From: Nocardioides nitrophenolicus
Lineage (GTDB): Bacteria > Actinomycetota > Actinomycetes > Propionibacteriales > Nocardioidaceae
Reading direction: 5' to 3'
Assembly: GCF_016907515.1 (NCBI RefSeq)
Contig: NZ_JAFBBY010000001.1
Coordinates: 372,001 to 436,000, forward strand
DNA length: 64,000 nt
The translations under genes were made by a program, and so were the position numbers. The notes beneath the pieces were generated by a model that saw nothing but the letters and a program-made list of their open reading frames with translations, made no database searches and was not told where the DNA came from. Positions 36,461 through 46,503 of this stretch are shown here, in pieces; position 1 is the stretch's first letter, and the number at the start of each line of letters is the position of its first letter.

Positions 36461-38251
36461 GTGACCCGAAGTCCCAGCACCACCCCGACCAGCATCCTGA
36501 CGACCCCGGCGGCGGACGTCGTACCCCACCCGGCGCTGGACCAGGCCGTCGAGGTGGACGCGCCCACCCGCCGTGGCCTGGACCCCCTCGTCTTCGGCGT
36601 GGCCGCCGCGGTCAGCATCGCCTTCGTGGTGTGGGGCCTGGTGAGCACCACCTCGCTCGGCACCGCCTCCGGCAAGGCGCTGGACTGGGTGATGACCAAC
36701 ACCGGCTGGCTGTTCGTGCTGACGTCCAGCGGCTTCGTGGTGTTCGTGATCTGGCTCGCGATGAGCAAGTACGGCACGATCCCGCTCGGCCGCGACGACG
36801 AGGAGCCGGAGTTCCGCACCACGTCGTGGATCGCGATGATGTTCAGCGCCGGCATGGGCATCGGGCTGATGTTCTACGGCGTCAGCGAGCCGCTCTCCCA
36901 CTTCGTGAGCCCGCCGCCCGGCACCTCCGGCGACCCCGACGCCGCCGCGCAGACCGCCATGGCGACCACGATGTTCCACTGGACCCTGCACCCGTGGGCG
37001 ATCTACGCCGTCGTCGGCCTCGCGATCGCCTACGGCGTCTACCGCAAGGGCCGGGTGCAGCTGATCTCCGCCGCGTTCGCGCCGCTGCTCGGCGAGCGCG
37101 CCTCCGGCGGCGCCGGCAAGGTGATCGACATGTTCGCGATCTTCGCGACCCTGTTCGGCTCCGCGACCTCCCTCGGCCTGGGCGCGCTGCAGATCAGCAG
37201 CGGCCTCGAGATCGTCGGCGACATCGGCCCGCTCGGCAACGGCGTCCTGGTCGGCATCATCAGCGTGCTCACCGTCGCCTTCGTGCTCTCGGCCGTCTCC
37301 GGCGTCGCCAAGGGCATCCAGTGGCTGTCCAACATCAACATGGTGCTGGCCGTCGTTCTGGCGCTGTTCCTGTTCGTCGTCGGCCCGACCGTGTTCATCT
37401 TGAACCTGGTGCCCACCTCGCTCGGCAGCTACGTCCAGGACCTCGCCATGATGGCCGCGCGCACCGGCGCCGAGGGCCCCGACACCGAGGCCTGGCTGAG
37501 CGGTTGGACGGTCTTCTACTGGGCCTGGTGGCTGTCGTGGACACCCTTCGTCGGCATGTTCATCGCCCGCATCTCGCGCGGCCGCACGATCCGCCAGTTC
37601 GTCACCGGCGTGCTGCTGGTGCCGAGCGTCGTCAGCGTGATCTGGTTCTGCATCCTCGGCGGCACCGCCATCGACCTGCAGCGCGACGGCACCGACATCG
37701 CCAACGCCGACGGCCTCGAGGCCCAGCTCTTCGGCACTCTCGACGCCCTCCCCCTCGCCACGGTTGCCAGCGTGCTGGTGATGGTGCTGGTCGCGATCTT
37801 CTTCGTGTCCGGCGCCGACGCCGCGTCGATCGTGATGGGCAGCCTCTCCGAGCGCGGCACCACCGAGCCCCGGCGTACGGTCGTCGTCTTCTGGGGCGTC
37901 GCCACCGGCGCCGTGGCCGCGGTGATGCTGCTCGCCGGCGGCGAGGACGCGCTCACCGGCCTGCAGACGATCACCATCGTCGCCGCGCTCCCGTTCGTGC
38001 TGATCATGATCGGCCTGGCCGCGGCGCTGGTCCGCGAGCTGCGCACCGACCCGATGGTCGTCCGCCGCCGCTACGGCGAGGAGGCGGTCGAGCAGGCCGT
38101 GATCACCGGCGTCACCGAGCACGGCGACGACTTCGTGCTGTCGATCGAGCCGGTCGACCCGGAGCCCGAGCCCGACCCGGCGGCTGAGCCCGCGCCGGAC
38201 GCCGAGGTCGGTCGGGCGGGGGCTCCTACCCCCGGGGTGACGGCGGGGTGA
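36461..38251 (+). CDS. BCCT-family betaine/choline/carnitine transporter
   Basis: A 596-residue secondary transporter for betaine-type compatible solutes, usually Na+ or H+ coupled. The family signature is MFSAGMGIGLMFYGVSEPLS (about 126-145), with the aromatic TM8 box FYWAWWLSWTPFVGMFIAR (about 348-366). Twelve helices fit the hydropathy. The cytoplasmic C-terminal tail is acidic and Pro-rich (EPEPDPAAEPAPDAE); in some members the tail senses osmotic strength. GTG 36461 follows a ggaga box. The 159-nt leader has no riboswitch I can recognise. Confidence 0.93.
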   Translation: MTRSPSTTPTSILTTPAADVVPHPALDQAVEVDAPTRRGLDPLVFGVAAAVSIAFVVWGLVSTTSLGTASGKALDWVMTNTGWLFVLTSSGFVVFVIWLAMSKYGTIPLGRDDEEPEFRTTSWIAMMFSAGMGIGLMFYGVSEPLSHFVSPPPGTSGDPDAAAQTAMATTMFHWTLHPWAIYAVVGLAIAYGVYRKGRVQLISAAFAPLLGERASGGAGKVIDMFAIFATLFGSATSLGLGALQISSGLEIVGDIGPLGNGVLVGIISVLTVAFVLSAVSGVAKGIQWLSNINMVLAVVLALFLFVVGPTVFILNLVPTSLGSYVQDLAMMAARTGAEGPDTEAWLSGWTVFYWAWWLSWTPFVGMFIARISRGRTIRQFVTGVLLVPSVVSVIWFCILGGTAIDLQRDGTDIANADGLEAQLFGTLDALPLATVASVLVMVLVAIFFVSGADAASIVMGSLSERGTTEPRRTVVVFWGVATGAVAAVMLLAGGEDALTGLQTITIVAALPFVLIMIGLAAALVRELRTDPMVVRRRYGEEAVEQAVITGVTEHGDDFVLSIEPVDPEPEPDPAAEPAPDAEVGRAGAPTPGVTAG

Positions 38252-38266
38252 CTGCGGGCGGGGCTG

Positions 38267-38356
38267 GGATTCATCACGGGATGTAGGCGAGCCCGCACAT
38301 CTGTAGTGGAACTCCGCACGGGATGCGGGCATTCACCTACATCCCGTGGTGAATCC
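38267..38356. repeat. Long palindrome with 21-bp arms
   Basis: Arms at 38267-38287 and 38336-38356 pair over 21 positions with one T-G. The 48-nt middle continues the stem with gcccgc/gcgggc, and outside the arms ggctgg and ccagcc pair again. It lies between the convergent BCCT and M16 genes and may end both transcripts, but the length and layered structure are more than a terminator needs. Confidence 0.65.
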
Positions 38357-38380
38357 TGCTCCCCCAGCCCCAGGCCCCCG

Positions 38381-39754
38381 CTACGCCGGCCCGACCAGCG
38401 CGAGCAGCTCGGGCCGGCCGAAGACCTCGGCGGCGACCTCGCGCACCTGCTCGAGCGTGACCGCCTCGATCCGGGCGATCACCTCGTCGATGCCGAGCAC
38501 CTCGCCGTTGACCAGCTCGTTCTTGCCCAGGCGCATCATCCGGGAGCCGGAGTCCTCGAGACCGAGGATCATCCCGCCGACCAGCTGACCCTTGCCGCGG
38601 ACCAGCTCGTCGTCGGTGATCCCCTCCTCCGCGATCAGCCGCAGCTGCTCGCGGACCACGGCCAGCACCTCGTCGGTACGGTCGGGCAGGCAGCCGACGG
38701 CGACCCCGACGATGCCGGAGTCGGCGTAGTGGCTGGCGAAGGAGTAGACGGAGTAGGCCAGCCCGCGGACCTCGCGGACCTCCTGGAACAGCCGGCTGGA
38801 CGTGCCGCCCCCGAGGGCGGTGTTGAGCACGCCGAGCGCGTAGCGGCGCTCGTCGTCGCGGGTCAGGCCCTCACGGCCGAGCACCAGGTTGACCTGCTCG
38901 AACGGCCGGTCGACCCGGCCGTCGCCGGCGACGACCTTCGGGCGGCGCCGGGCGGTGGTCGTGCGCGGAGCCGTGGGGGCGGCCGGCGCGTCGAGCCAGC
39001 CGTGGCGGCCGAAGGCCTTCTTGACCGTGCGTACGACGGCCGCGTGGTCGAGCGCGCCGGCGACCGAGACGACGGTGTTGGCCGGCGAGTAGTGGCGCCG
39101 GTAGAAGCGCTTGATCTGCGCCGGCGTCATCGCCTCGATCGAGCCGGTGGTGCCGGCGATCGGGCGGCCGAGGGGCGAGTCGGCGCCCCAGGCGAGCTCG
39201 GCGAGCAGGTTCTGGACGACGTCGTCGGGGTCGTCGTCGTGCATCGCGATCTCGTCGAGGATCACGTCGCGCTCGGCGTCGACGTCGTGGGTGGCGATCA
39301 CCGAGCCGGTGATCATGTCGCCGAGGACGTCGACGGCCAGTGGCAGGTCGTCGGAGAGCACCCGCGCGTGGAAGCAGGTGTACTCCTTCGCGGTGAACGC
39401 GTTGAACTCACCACCCACCGCGTCGAGCTCGATGGAGATGTCGAGCGCGGAGCGCTCGGTGGTGCCCTTGAAGAGCAGGTGCTCGAGGAAGTGCGAGGCA
39501 CCGTGGGTCGTGGCCGTCTCGTCGCGCGAGCCGACGCCGACCCAGACGCCGACGGACGCGGAGCGGGCGCCGGTCATCTGCTCGGTGACGATCCGCAGCC
39601 CCGACGGGAGCTGGGTACGCCGGACCAGCGAGGTCACCTGCCCGGACTGGTCGCGCACCGTCTCGAGGGTCCGCGTGGACGCTCCGGCGCGGGAGACGGC
39701 CGACGGCCGGCCAGCAGAGCGCTGGCCGGCCGTCGTGGAGCTGCGGGTGCTCAC
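38381..39754 (-). CDS. M16-family zinc peptidase, processing-peptidase-like
   Basis: A 457-residue member of the pitrilysin family with the inverted zinc motif HFLEH (His88, Glu91, His92) and the downstream glutamate region in [16 protein letters not shown]. The second half carries the family arginine/tyrosine box [13 protein letters not shown]. It closely follows the pattern of bacterial homologues of mitochondrial processing peptidase, often encoded next to pnp. The physiological substrate is not known. GTG 39754 overlaps the pnp stop by 4 nt, so the two are coupled. Confidence 0.92.
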   Translation of the reverse strand: MSTRSSTTAGQRSAGRPSAVSRAGASTRTLETVRDQSGQVTSLVRRTQLPSGLRIVTEQMTGARSASVGVWVGVGSRDETATTHGASHFLEHLLFKGTTERSALDISIELDAVGGEFNAFTAKEYTCFHARVLSDDLPLAVDVLGDMITGSVIATHDVDAERDVILDEIAMHDDDPDDVVQNLLAELAWGADSPLGRPIAGTTGSIEAMTPAQIKRFYRRHYSPANTVVSVAGALDHAAVVRTVKKAFGRHGWLDAPAAPTAPRTTTARRRPKVVAGDGRVDRPFEQVNLVLGREGLTRDDERRYALGVLNTALGGGTSSRLFQEVREVRGLAYSVYSFASHYADSGIVGVAVGCLPDRTDEVLAVVREQLRLIAEEGITDDELVRGKGQLVGGMILGLEDSGSRMMRLGKNELVNGEVLGIDEVIARIEAVTLEQVREVAAEVFGRPELLALVGPA

Positions 39755-41979
39755 TCGGAGTCAGACTCCTCGCCCTCGGCCGCCTCGGGGGCGTCCGACT
39801 CCTCGACCACCGGGATGAGCGACAGCTTGCCGCGGTCGTCGATCTCGGCGATCTCGACCTGCAGCTTCTGGCCCACGGCGACGACGTCCTCGACGTTCTC
39901 GACGCGCTTGCCGCCGGCGAGGCCACGCAGCTTGCTGATGTGGAGCAGGCCGTCCTTGCCGGGCATGAGCGCGATGAACGCACCGAAGTTGGTCGTCTTG
40001 ACGACGGTGCCGAGGTAGCGCTCGCCGACCTCGGGCATGGTCGGGTTCGCGATCGCGTTGATCGCGGCCCGGGCCGCCTCGGCCGCCTCGCCGTTGGTCG
40101 CACCGATGTAGACCGTGCCGTCGTCCTCGATGGAGATCGAGGCGCCGGTGTCGTCCTGCAGCTGGTTGATGACCTTGCCCTTGGGCCCGATGACCTCGCC
40201 GATCTTGTCGACGGGCACCTTGACGGTGATGATCCGCGGGGCGTGGACCGACATCTCCTCGGGAGCGTCGATCGCCTCGCCCATCACCTCGAGGATGGTC
40301 AGCCGGGCGTCGCGGGCCTGGGTCAGCGCCGCGGCGAGGACCTCGGCCGGGATGCCGTCGAGCTTGGTGTCGAGCTGGAGCGCGGTGACGAACTCCTTGG
40401 TGCCGGCGACCTTGAAGTCCATGTCGCCGAAGGCGTCCTCGGCGCCGAGGATGTCGGTCAGCGCGACGTACTCGGTCTTGCCGTCGATCTCGCCCGAGAT
40501 GAGGCCCATGGCGATGCCGGCGACGGGCGCCTTCAGCGGCACACCGGCCTGCAGCAGCGACAGGGTCGAGGCGCAGACCGAGCCCATCGAGGTGGAGCCG
40601 TTGGAGCCCATGGCCTCGGAGAGCTGGCGGATGGCGTAGGGGAACTCCTCGCGGCTCGGCAGCACCGGCAGCAGCGCGCGACGCGCGAGCGCGCCGTGGC
40701 CGACCTCGCGCCGCTTCGGCGAGCCGACGCGGCCGGTCTCGCCGGTGGAGAACGGCGGGAAGATGTACTTGTGCATGTAGCGCCGGTGGCTCTCGGGCGA
40801 CAGCGTGTCGATCTGCTGCTCCATCTTGAGCATGTCGAGGGTGGTGACGCCCAGGATCTGGGTCTCGCCACGCTCGAACAGCGCGGAGCCGTGGACGCGC
40901 GGGATCACGTCGACCTCGGCGTGCAGCGGACGGATGTCGGCGAGGCCACGGCCGTCGATGCGGACCTTGTCGCGCAGCACGCGCTCGCGCACGACCTGCT
41001 TGTTGACCGAGCGGAAGGCCGCGCCGATCTCCTTCTCGCGGCCCTCGAACTGGCCGGCGAGCTTCTCGAGCAGGGCGGCCTTGAGCTCGTCGGTGCGGGC
41101 CTCGCGCTCCTGCTTGTCGCCGATGGTCATCGCGGCGACCAGGTCGGCCTTCGCGGCGGCCTCGACGGCGGCGTAGACGTCGTCCTCGTAGTCGAGGAAG
41201 ATCGGGAACTCCTGGACCGGCTTGGCGGCCACGTTGGCGAGCTCGACCTGAGCCTCGACCAGCTGCTTGATGAAGGGCTTGGCGGCCTCGAGACCACCGG
41301 CCACGACCTCCTCGGTCGGCGCCTGGGCGCCGCCGCGGACCAGCTCGATGGTCTCCTCGGTGGCCTCGGCCTCGACCATCATGATCGCGACGTCGCCGGT
41401 CTCGGTGACCCGGCCGGCGACGACCATGTCGAACACGGCCTTCTCCAGCTGGCTGTGGGTCGGGAAGGCGACCCACTGACCCTCGATGAGGGCGACGCGG
41501 GTGGCGCCGACCGGGCCGCTGAACGGCAGGCCGGAGAGCTGGGTCGACAGCGACGCGGCGTTGATCGCGAGCACGTCGTAGGGGGTGTCGGGGTTGAGCG
41601 CCATCACGGTGATGACGACCTGGACCTCGTTGCGCAGGCCCTTCTTGAAGGTCGGGCGCAGCGGACGGTCGATGAGGCGGCAGGCCAGGATCGCGTCCTC
41701 GCCCGGGCGGCCCTCTGAGCGGAAGAACGAGCCGGGGATGCGGCCCGCGGCGTACATCCGCTCCTCGACGTCGATGGTCAGCGGGAAGAAGTCGAAGTGG
41801 TCCTTCGGGTGCTTGCCGGCGGTGGTGGCCGACAGCAGCATGGTGTCGCCGTCGAGGTAGGCGCTCACCGAACCGGCGGCCTGGCGGGCGAGGACGCCCG
41901 TCTCGAACTTGATGGTGCGGGTGCCGAACTTGCCGTTGTCGAGAACGGTCTCGACCTCGGAGATCACGGGCTCAGTCAA
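39751..41979 (-). CDS. pnp: Polyribonucleotide nucleotidyltransferase (PNPase)
   Basis: A 3'-5' phosphorolytic exonuclease that degrades mRNA, about 742 residues. Two RNase PH domains are seen, the first with [20 protein letters not shown], the second with [16 protein letters not shown] and [16 protein letters not shown]. They are followed by a KH domain ([20 protein letters not shown]) and an S1 domain ([20 protein letters not shown]). The reading frame runs on to 42042, but TTG 41979 (start of [18 protein letters not shown]) fits homologues best; GTG 41967 is an alternative. The C-terminus is acidic (EESDSE). It lies downstream of rpsO, the classic order. Confidence 0.95.
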   Translation of the reverse strand: MTEPVISEVETVLDNGKFGTRTIKFETGVLARQAAGSVSAYLDGDTMLLSATTAGKHPKDHFDFFPLTIDVEERMYAAGRIPGSFFRSEGRPGEDAILACRLIDRPLRPTFKKGLRNEVQVVITVMALNPDTPYDVLAINAASLSTQLSGLPFSGPVGATRVALIEGQWVAFPTHSQLEKAVFDMVVAGRVTETGDVAIMMVEAEATEETIELVRGGAQAPTEEVVAGGLEAAKPFIKQLVEAQVELANVAAKPVQEFPIFLDYEDDVYAAVEAAAKADLVAAMTIGDKQEREARTDELKAALLEKLAGQFEGREKEIGAAFRSVNKQVVRERVLRDKVRIDGRGLADIRPLHAEVDVIPRVHGSALFERGETQILGVTTLDMLKMEQQIDTLSPESHRRYMHKYIFPPFSTGETGRVGSPKRREVGHGALARRALLPVLPSREEFPYAIRQLSEAMGSNGSTSMGSVCASTLSLLQAGVPLKAPVAGIAMGLISGEIDGKTEYVALTDILGAEDAFGDMDFKVAGTKEFVTALQLDTKLDGIPAEVLAAALTQARDARLTILEVMGEAIDAPEEMSVHAPRIITVKVPVDKIGEVIGPKGKVINQLQDDTGASISIEDDGTVYIGATNGEAAEAARAAINAIANPTMPEVGERYLGTVVKTTNFGAFIALMPGKDGLLHISKLRGLAGGKRVENVEDVVAVGQKLQVEIAEIDDRGKLSLIPVVEESDAPEAAEGEESDSE

Positions 41980-42074
41980 TGTTTTCTCTTGTTTCGTACG
42001 GTGCGGGACGCGTTGCCCCGCGGGAATGGACGTGAATGTCACCAGCCACCATATCGACCGGTGCGGGAAATGCG

Positions 42075-42106
42075 GAACGGGCGACCCCGGAGGGGGTCAC
42101 CCGTTC
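42075..42106 (-). terminator. Hairpin between rpsO and pnp
   Basis: In the minus-strand transcript a 14-bp stem (gaacgggtgacccc with ggggtcgcccgttc, one G-U pair) is followed by a short run atttccc. It probably limits read-through from rpsO into pnp. In E. coli this region is an autoregulated PNPase and RNase III site; whether that holds here is unknown. Confidence 0.65.
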
Positions 42107-42225
42107 TTGGGTATTTCCGTCGCTCGGCGCGTGCGGCTCCAAGGCGCGGGCCCGAAGGCGGCCTTCAAGCGGAGCGGGCCGTCGAGGGCCCGCAACGCCG
42201 GAGACGCTCCGCCGAGCGGCGGAAA

Positions 42226-42501
42226 TCAGCGGCGGAGGCCGAGGCGCTCGACAATGGAGCGGTAGCGCTCGATCTCGGTCTTCTTCAGGTAGTTGAGGAG
42301 CCGACGGCGCTGACCGACGAGCAGGAGCAGGCCACGACGGCTGTGGTGGTCGTGCTTGTGCTGCTTGAGGTGCTCGGTCAGGTGGCTGATGCGGTGCGAG
42401 AGCAGCGCGATCTGCACCTCGGGCGAACCGGTGTCACCCTCGGTCGTGGCGTACTCGGCGATGATCTTCTTCTTGGTCTCAGCGTCGGTACCGACTGCCA
42501 T
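42226..42501 (-). CDS. rpsO: 30S ribosomal protein S15
   Basis: A primary 16S rRNA-binding protein of the small-subunit platform, 91 residues against a usual 89. The family core [20 protein letters not shown] and [20 protein letters not shown] are intact, and the N-terminal [17 protein letters not shown] matches closely. ATG 42501 has a clear GGAG site 8 nt upstream. It is followed by a hairpin and then pnp. Confidence 0.98.
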   Translation of the reverse strand: MAVGTDAETKKKIIAEYATTEGDTGSPEVQIALLSHRISHLTEHLKQHKHDHHSRRGLLLLVGQRRRLLNYLKKTEIERYRSIVERLGLRR

Positions 42502-42681
42502 GTGAACTCCTTGTTCGCTCGTTGCGCGGCGCCCCAGCCTGAAATCCTGGAGCTCTCTTGGTCCGCGGCCGTTCTGACGGCAACCGCACAAGGCTAACAG
42601 CGCGGCCCGGACCCGGCCGAATCGCTGACGGCTGACACATCCGGCGCGGCCGGCCCGTCGAGCAGGATGACGGACGAGCAC

Positions 42682-42687
42682 AGGAGG
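42682..42687 (+). promoter_or_regulatory. Shine-Dalgarno site deciding the sigma-factor start
   Basis: A perfect AGGAGG lies 6 nt before ATG 42694 and inside the reading frame that would follow from the upstream ATG 42667. This is good evidence for the downstream start. Confidence 0.85.
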
Positions 42688-42693
42688 ACGTGG

Positions 42694-43227
42694 ATGAGGG
42701 CCGGGGAGCAGGCGGAGTTCGAGGAGTTCGTGCGCGCTCGCTCGAGCGAGCTGCTGCGGGCGGCCTGGCTGCTGACCGGCAGCCGGCCGGCGGCCGAGGA
42801 CCTGCTCCAGGAGACGCTGGTGCGGGTGCTCACCCGCTGGTCGCGGGTACGCCGGGCCGACAACCCGGTCGCGTACGCCCGCACCGTCCTGGTGCGCCGC
42901 TACGTCGACTCGACCCGCCGGCGCAGCGCCGGGGAGCGACCGGGGCTGCCCGACGACGACCTGCGCCCGGCGGTGAGCGAGGAGCCCGACGTCGCGCTGC
43001 GCCAGACCCTGGTCGCCGCGCTGCGCGAGCTGGCGCCGGTGGACCGGGCCGTCGTCGTGCAGCGCTACCTGCTCGACCAGGACGTCGCCGGCGTGGCCGC
43101 GGACCTGGGCCTGACCGGCCAGGCGGTCCGCAGCCGCAGCAGCCGCGCGCTGGCCCGGCTGCGCCACCTGCTCGACCCCGACCTCGCGGGGGCCACTCCC
43201 GCCCGACCCGACAAGGAGCTGTCATGA
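42694..43227 (+). CDS. SigE-family ECF RNA polymerase sigma factor
   Basis: A 177-residue extracytoplasmic-function sigma factor. Region 2 is [28 protein letters not shown] (given in part: [13 protein letters not shown]), and region 4 includes [20 protein letters not shown] with helix-turn-helix [20 protein letters not shown]. The actinobacterial SigE subfamily has this form. The start at ATG 42694 is set by a perfect AGGAGG. The stop overlaps the next gene (ATGA), which encodes a membrane-anchored protein that may control it. Confidence 0.9.
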   Translation: MRAGEQAEFEEFVRARSSELLRAAWLLTGSRPAAEDLLQETLVRVLTRWSRVRRADNPVAYARTVLVRRYVDSTRRRSAGERPGLPDDDLRPAVSEEPDVALRQTLVAALRELAPVDRAVVVQRYLLDQDVAGVAADLGLTGQAVRSRSSRALARLRHLLDPDLAGATPARPDKELS

Positions 43228-43922
43228 CCACCACCACGGAGGACCGGTTCGCGACCCTGGCCCGGAGCGCGATGGCCGACGTCCACGCCGACGAGGCGCT
43301 GCTGGGCTCGGTCCTGCGCACCGCCCGGCGGCGCAGCCACCGCCGCCGGGCGGCGTACGCCGGCGGCGGGCTCGCGCTCGCCGCGGCTCTCGGGGCGACG
43401 ATGGCCGTGGCCGGCGGCGCGGACCCGGCCGCCGACGATCCCGGACCGGCCGCGGACACCACCGCCCCGGTCACCCTGCGGCTGCCGACCCCCGAGGAGC
43501 TCGACCAGCGGCTGGCCGTCGTGCTCGAGGGCGGCAGCACGACCCGCCACGGCACGCAGACCCCGGGGCGGGTCGAGGTCGAGCGCGGCTACGACCGCGG
43601 CATCGTCGCCGCCCTGGCCTACGACTCGACCGAGGTCTACGGCGCGGCCGTCGACGCCGCCGAGATGTGCGAGCCGGTGCTGGCAGGGGGCAACGACGGC
43701 CCCACCCGATGCACGGTCACCGACGACGGCTGGGCGATCTCGATGGCCGGGAAGCCGGACGCGCTCGTCCCCGACCCGCGCACCCGGTTCGCGCGGGTGA
43801 CCTACTTCCGCCGCGACGGCCTCGTCATCGACCTGACCGCCACCGGCTCCGGGGCGCCGCCGCTGTCCCGCGACCGGCTGGTCGACCTGGCCACGACGGG
43901 CGACTGGTTCCCCGCCTCCTAG
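43224..43922 (+). CDS. Membrane-anchored partner of the sigma factor
   Basis: A 232-residue protein of unknown family. The cytoplasmic N-terminus (about 1-45) is short and ends in an Arg-rich stretch (RTARRRSHRRR), followed by one helix (AAYAGGGLALAAALGATMAV) and an outer domain of about 160 residues with two cysteines (AAEMCEPVLAG, TRCTVTDDG) that could form a disulfide. Position and topology match an anti-sigma factor, but there is no zinc-binding HxxxCxxC motif. It is translationally coupled to the sigma gene. The role is an inference from context. Confidence 0.65.
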   Translation: MTTTTEDRFATLARSAMADVHADEALLGSVLRTARRRSHRRRAAYAGGGLALAAALGATMAVAGGADPAADDPGPAADTTAPVTLRLPTPEELDQRLAVVLEGGSTTRHGTQTPGRVEVERGYDRGIVAALAYDSTEVYGAAVDAAEMCEPVLAGGNDGPTRCTVTDDGWAISMAGKPDALVPDPRTRFARVTYFRRDGLVIDLTATGSGAPPLSRDRLVDLATTGDWFPAS

Positions 43923-43946
43923 CCCGGAGCGTGCGACGATGCCGGC

Positions 43947-46079
43947 GTGGAGACGCGACGGGTCGACCAGCGGGTGGGCGTGTGCAACCTGTGCGAGGCC
44001 ACCTGCGGCCTGCTGCTGACCATCGAGGACGGCGCGGTGACCGGCGTGCGCGGCAATCCCGACGACCCGCTCTCCCGCGGCCACATCTGCCCCAAGGGGG
44101 TGGCGATCGGCGACGTGCACGCCGATCCGGACCGGCTGCGCCGTCCCGTCCGACGCATCGGCCGGGGAGACGAGGCCCGCTGGGAGGAGATCGGCTGGGA
44201 CGAGGCACTCGACCTGGTCGCCGACGGCCTGGCCGACGCGGTCAACGAGCACGGCGAGGACGCGCTGGCGATCTACCTCGGCAACCCCAATGTGCACAGC
44301 CTCGGGGCGATGACCCACGGCGTCGCCCTGGCCCAGTCCTTCCGCACCCGCAACAAGTTCAGCGCCACGTCGGTCGACCAGCTCCCCCACCAGGTGCTCG
44401 GGTACCTGCTCTACGGCCACCAGCTGCTGCTGCCCGTGCCCGACATCGACCGCACCTCCTACTTCCTGGTGCTCGGCGCCAACCCGATGGCCTCCAACGG
44501 CTCGCTGATGACCGTCCCGGACTTCCCCGGGCGGCTGCGCGCGCTGCGGGCCCGCGGCGGCCGGATGGTGGTGCTCGACCCGCGGCGCACCGAGACCGCG
44601 AAGGTGGCCGACGAGCACCACTTCGTCCGGCCCGGCACCGACGCCTGGGTGCTGCTGGCCCTGCTGCACGTGCTGTTCGCCGAGGGCCTGACCCAGCCGC
44701 CGGCGTACGTCGACGGCCTGGCCGCCGTGGAGGAGCTGGTCGCCGACGTCAGCCCCGAGCTGGCGGAGCGGGTCAGCGGGCTGCCGGCCGACGTGATCCG
44801 CCGGCTCGCACGGGACTTCGCGGCCGCGGACGGCGCGGCGGCGTACGGCCGGATCGGGGTGTCGACCCAGGAGTTCGGCACGGTCTGCCAGTGGGCGGTC
44901 CAGCTGCTCAACCTGGTCACCGGGAACCTGGACCGCGAGGGCGGGGTGCTGTTCACCAACCCGGCGATCGACGCGGTCGGACGCGGGCTGATCGGTCGCG
45001 GCCACCACGACAGGTACCGCTCGCGGGTGCGGCAGGCGGCCGAGTTCGGCGGCGAGCTGCCGGTCGCGGTGCTGCGCGAGGAGATCGAGACGCCCGGCGA
45101 GGGCCAGGTGCGAGCGCTGCTGACGGTCGCCGGCAACCCGGTCCTCTCGACGCCCGACGGCGCCGCCCTGGACCGCGCGATCCAAGGCCTGGACTTCTAT
45201 GCCGCGATCGACATCTACCTCAACGAGACCACCCGGCACGCCGACGTGGTGCTGCCCCCGACGACGCTGCTGGAGCGGGACCACTACGACCTGGTGTTCC
45301 ACCTGCTCGCGGTGCGCAACACCTCCCGGTTCACCCCCGCGGTGTTCCCCAAGGGCCGCGACCAGCGCCACGACTGGGAGATCTTCCGCGACCTCTACCT
45401 GCGCGTCACCCGCCGGCGCCACCGCAAGCCGCCCCTGAGGCGGCGGATCGCGACCGAGGCCCGGATGCGGATGAGCCCGACCTTCCTGATCGGGATGCTG
45501 CTGCGCTCGGGACGCTCGCAGACCACGCTGACCGAGCTGCGCAGGCACCCCGAGGGCGTCGACCTCGGTCCGCTGCGCGCGGAGCAGCTGCCCGACCGGC
45601 TGCGGACCCGCGACGGGCGGATCGACGCGCTGCCCCCGCTGGTGGCCGCGGACGTCGCCCGGCTGCGCGAGCGCCCGCTCCCGAGCGACGGCGAGCTGCT
45701 GCTCATCGGCCGGCGGCACCAGCGCGACTGCAACTCGTGGCTGCACAACACCGACCGGCTGACCCGCGGCAAGGCCCGCCACCAGCTGCTCATGCACCCG
45801 GCCGACCTCGACGCCCGCGGCCTCACCGACGGCGCCGTGGTGCGCGTGCGCTCCCGGGTCGGCGAGGTGCGGGTCGAGGTGAGCGCGACCGAGGACGTGA
45901 TGCCCGGCGTGGTCTCGCTCCCCCACGGCTACGGCCACGGCCGGCCCGGTGCCCGGCTCGGTGTCGCGGCCGGAGTCGCCGGGGTCTCGATCAACGACCT
46001 CACCGACCCCGAGCGCCTCGACGTCTCCGGGAACGCCGCGCTGTCCGGCGTACCCGTCACCGTCACGTCGTGGACCTGA
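43947..46079 (+). CDS. Molybdopterin oxidoreductase with 4Fe-4S cluster
   Basis: A 710-residue enzyme of the DMSO-reductase superfamily, cytoplasmic by its lack of a signal. The N-terminus binds a 4Fe-4S cluster through Cys13, Cys16, Cys20 and Cys48 (CNLCEATC and GHICPKG). A bis-molybdopterin cofactor fold follows (LVLGANPMASNG, LDPRRTETAKVADEH), and the C-terminal domain shows INDLTDPERLDVSGNAAL, as in related formate- or acetylene-hydratase-like proteins. The residue that binds molybdenum cannot be named safely. GTG 43947 is the start. There are no cofactor-maturation or electron-carrier genes nearby, so its substrate and partner are unknown. Confidence 0.88.
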   Translation: METRRVDQRVGVCNLCEATCGLLLTIEDGAVTGVRGNPDDPLSRGHICPKGVAIGDVHADPDRLRRPVRRIGRGDEARWEEIGWDEALDLVADGLADAVNEHGEDALAIYLGNPNVHSLGAMTHGVALAQSFRTRNKFSATSVDQLPHQVLGYLLYGHQLLLPVPDIDRTSYFLVLGANPMASNGSLMTVPDFPGRLRALRARGGRMVVLDPRRTETAKVADEHHFVRPGTDAWVLLALLHVLFAEGLTQPPAYVDGLAAVEELVADVSPELAERVSGLPADVIRRLARDFAAADGAAAYGRIGVSTQEFGTVCQWAVQLLNLVTGNLDREGGVLFTNPAIDAVGRGLIGRGHHDRYRSRVRQAAEFGGELPVAVLREEIETPGEGQVRALLTVAGNPVLSTPDGAALDRAIQGLDFYAAIDIYLNETTRHADVVLPPTTLLERDHYDLVFHLLAVRNTSRFTPAVFPKGRDQRHDWEIFRDLYLRVTRRRHRKPPLRRRIATEARMRMSPTFLIGMLLRSGRSQTTLTELRRHPEGVDLGPLRAEQLPDRLRTRDGRIDALPPLVAADVARLRERPLPSDGELLLIGRRHQRDCNSWLHNTDRLTRGKARHQLLMHPADLDARGLTDGAVVRVRSRVGEVRVEVSATEDVMPGVVSLPHGYGHGRPGARLGVAAGVAGVSINDLTDPERLDVSGNAALSGVPVTVTSWT

Positions 46080-46492
46080 GCGTCCCGCCCGGCCCGGGTC
46101 TCCCGGACGGGCTGGTCATCCCCGACACCGAGCTGGTCGAGCGCTTCTCCCGCTCCCCCGGCCCCGGCGGGCAGTCGGTCAACACCACCGACAGCCGGGT
46201 CGAGCTGGTCTGGGACCCCGCCTCCTCGAGCGTGCTCACCGGCGCCCAGCGCACCCGGCTGCTCGCCCGCGTCTCGGGGCCGGTGGTCGCCGTCGCCCAC
46301 GAGCACCGCTCCCAGCACCGCAACCGGGTCGCCGTCCGCGAGCGCCTCGCCGCCCGGGTCCGGGAGCTGCTGGCTCCTCCGCCCCCGGCCCGGCGGGCCA
46401 CCAAGCCCACCCGCGGCTCCACGGAGCGCCGGCTCGACGCGAAGCGCCGGCGCGGCGAGACCAAGCAGCTGCGCGGCCGGGTCGAGGACTGA
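46070..46492 (+). CDS. ArfB/YaeJ-like peptidyl-tRNA hydrolase
   Basis: Rescues stalled ribosomes by hydrolysing peptidyl-tRNA. The 140-residue protein has the GGQ motif (33-35, in SPGPGGQSVNTTDSRVEL) that release factors use, and a basic C-terminal tail (RRLDAKRRRGETKQLRGR) which in ArfB reaches into the empty mRNA channel. GTG 46070 overlaps the molybdoenzyme stop by 10 nt. It converges with the second molybdoenzyme at 11 nt. Confidence 0.92.
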   Translation: MDLSVPPGPGLPDGLVIPDTELVERFSRSPGPGGQSVNTTDSRVELVWDPASSSVLTGAQRTRLLARVSGPVVAVAHEHRSQHRNRVAVRERLAARVRELLAPPPPARRATKPTRGSTERRLDAKRRRGETKQLRGRVED

Positions 46493-46503
46493 GCCGGCTC
46501 GAG

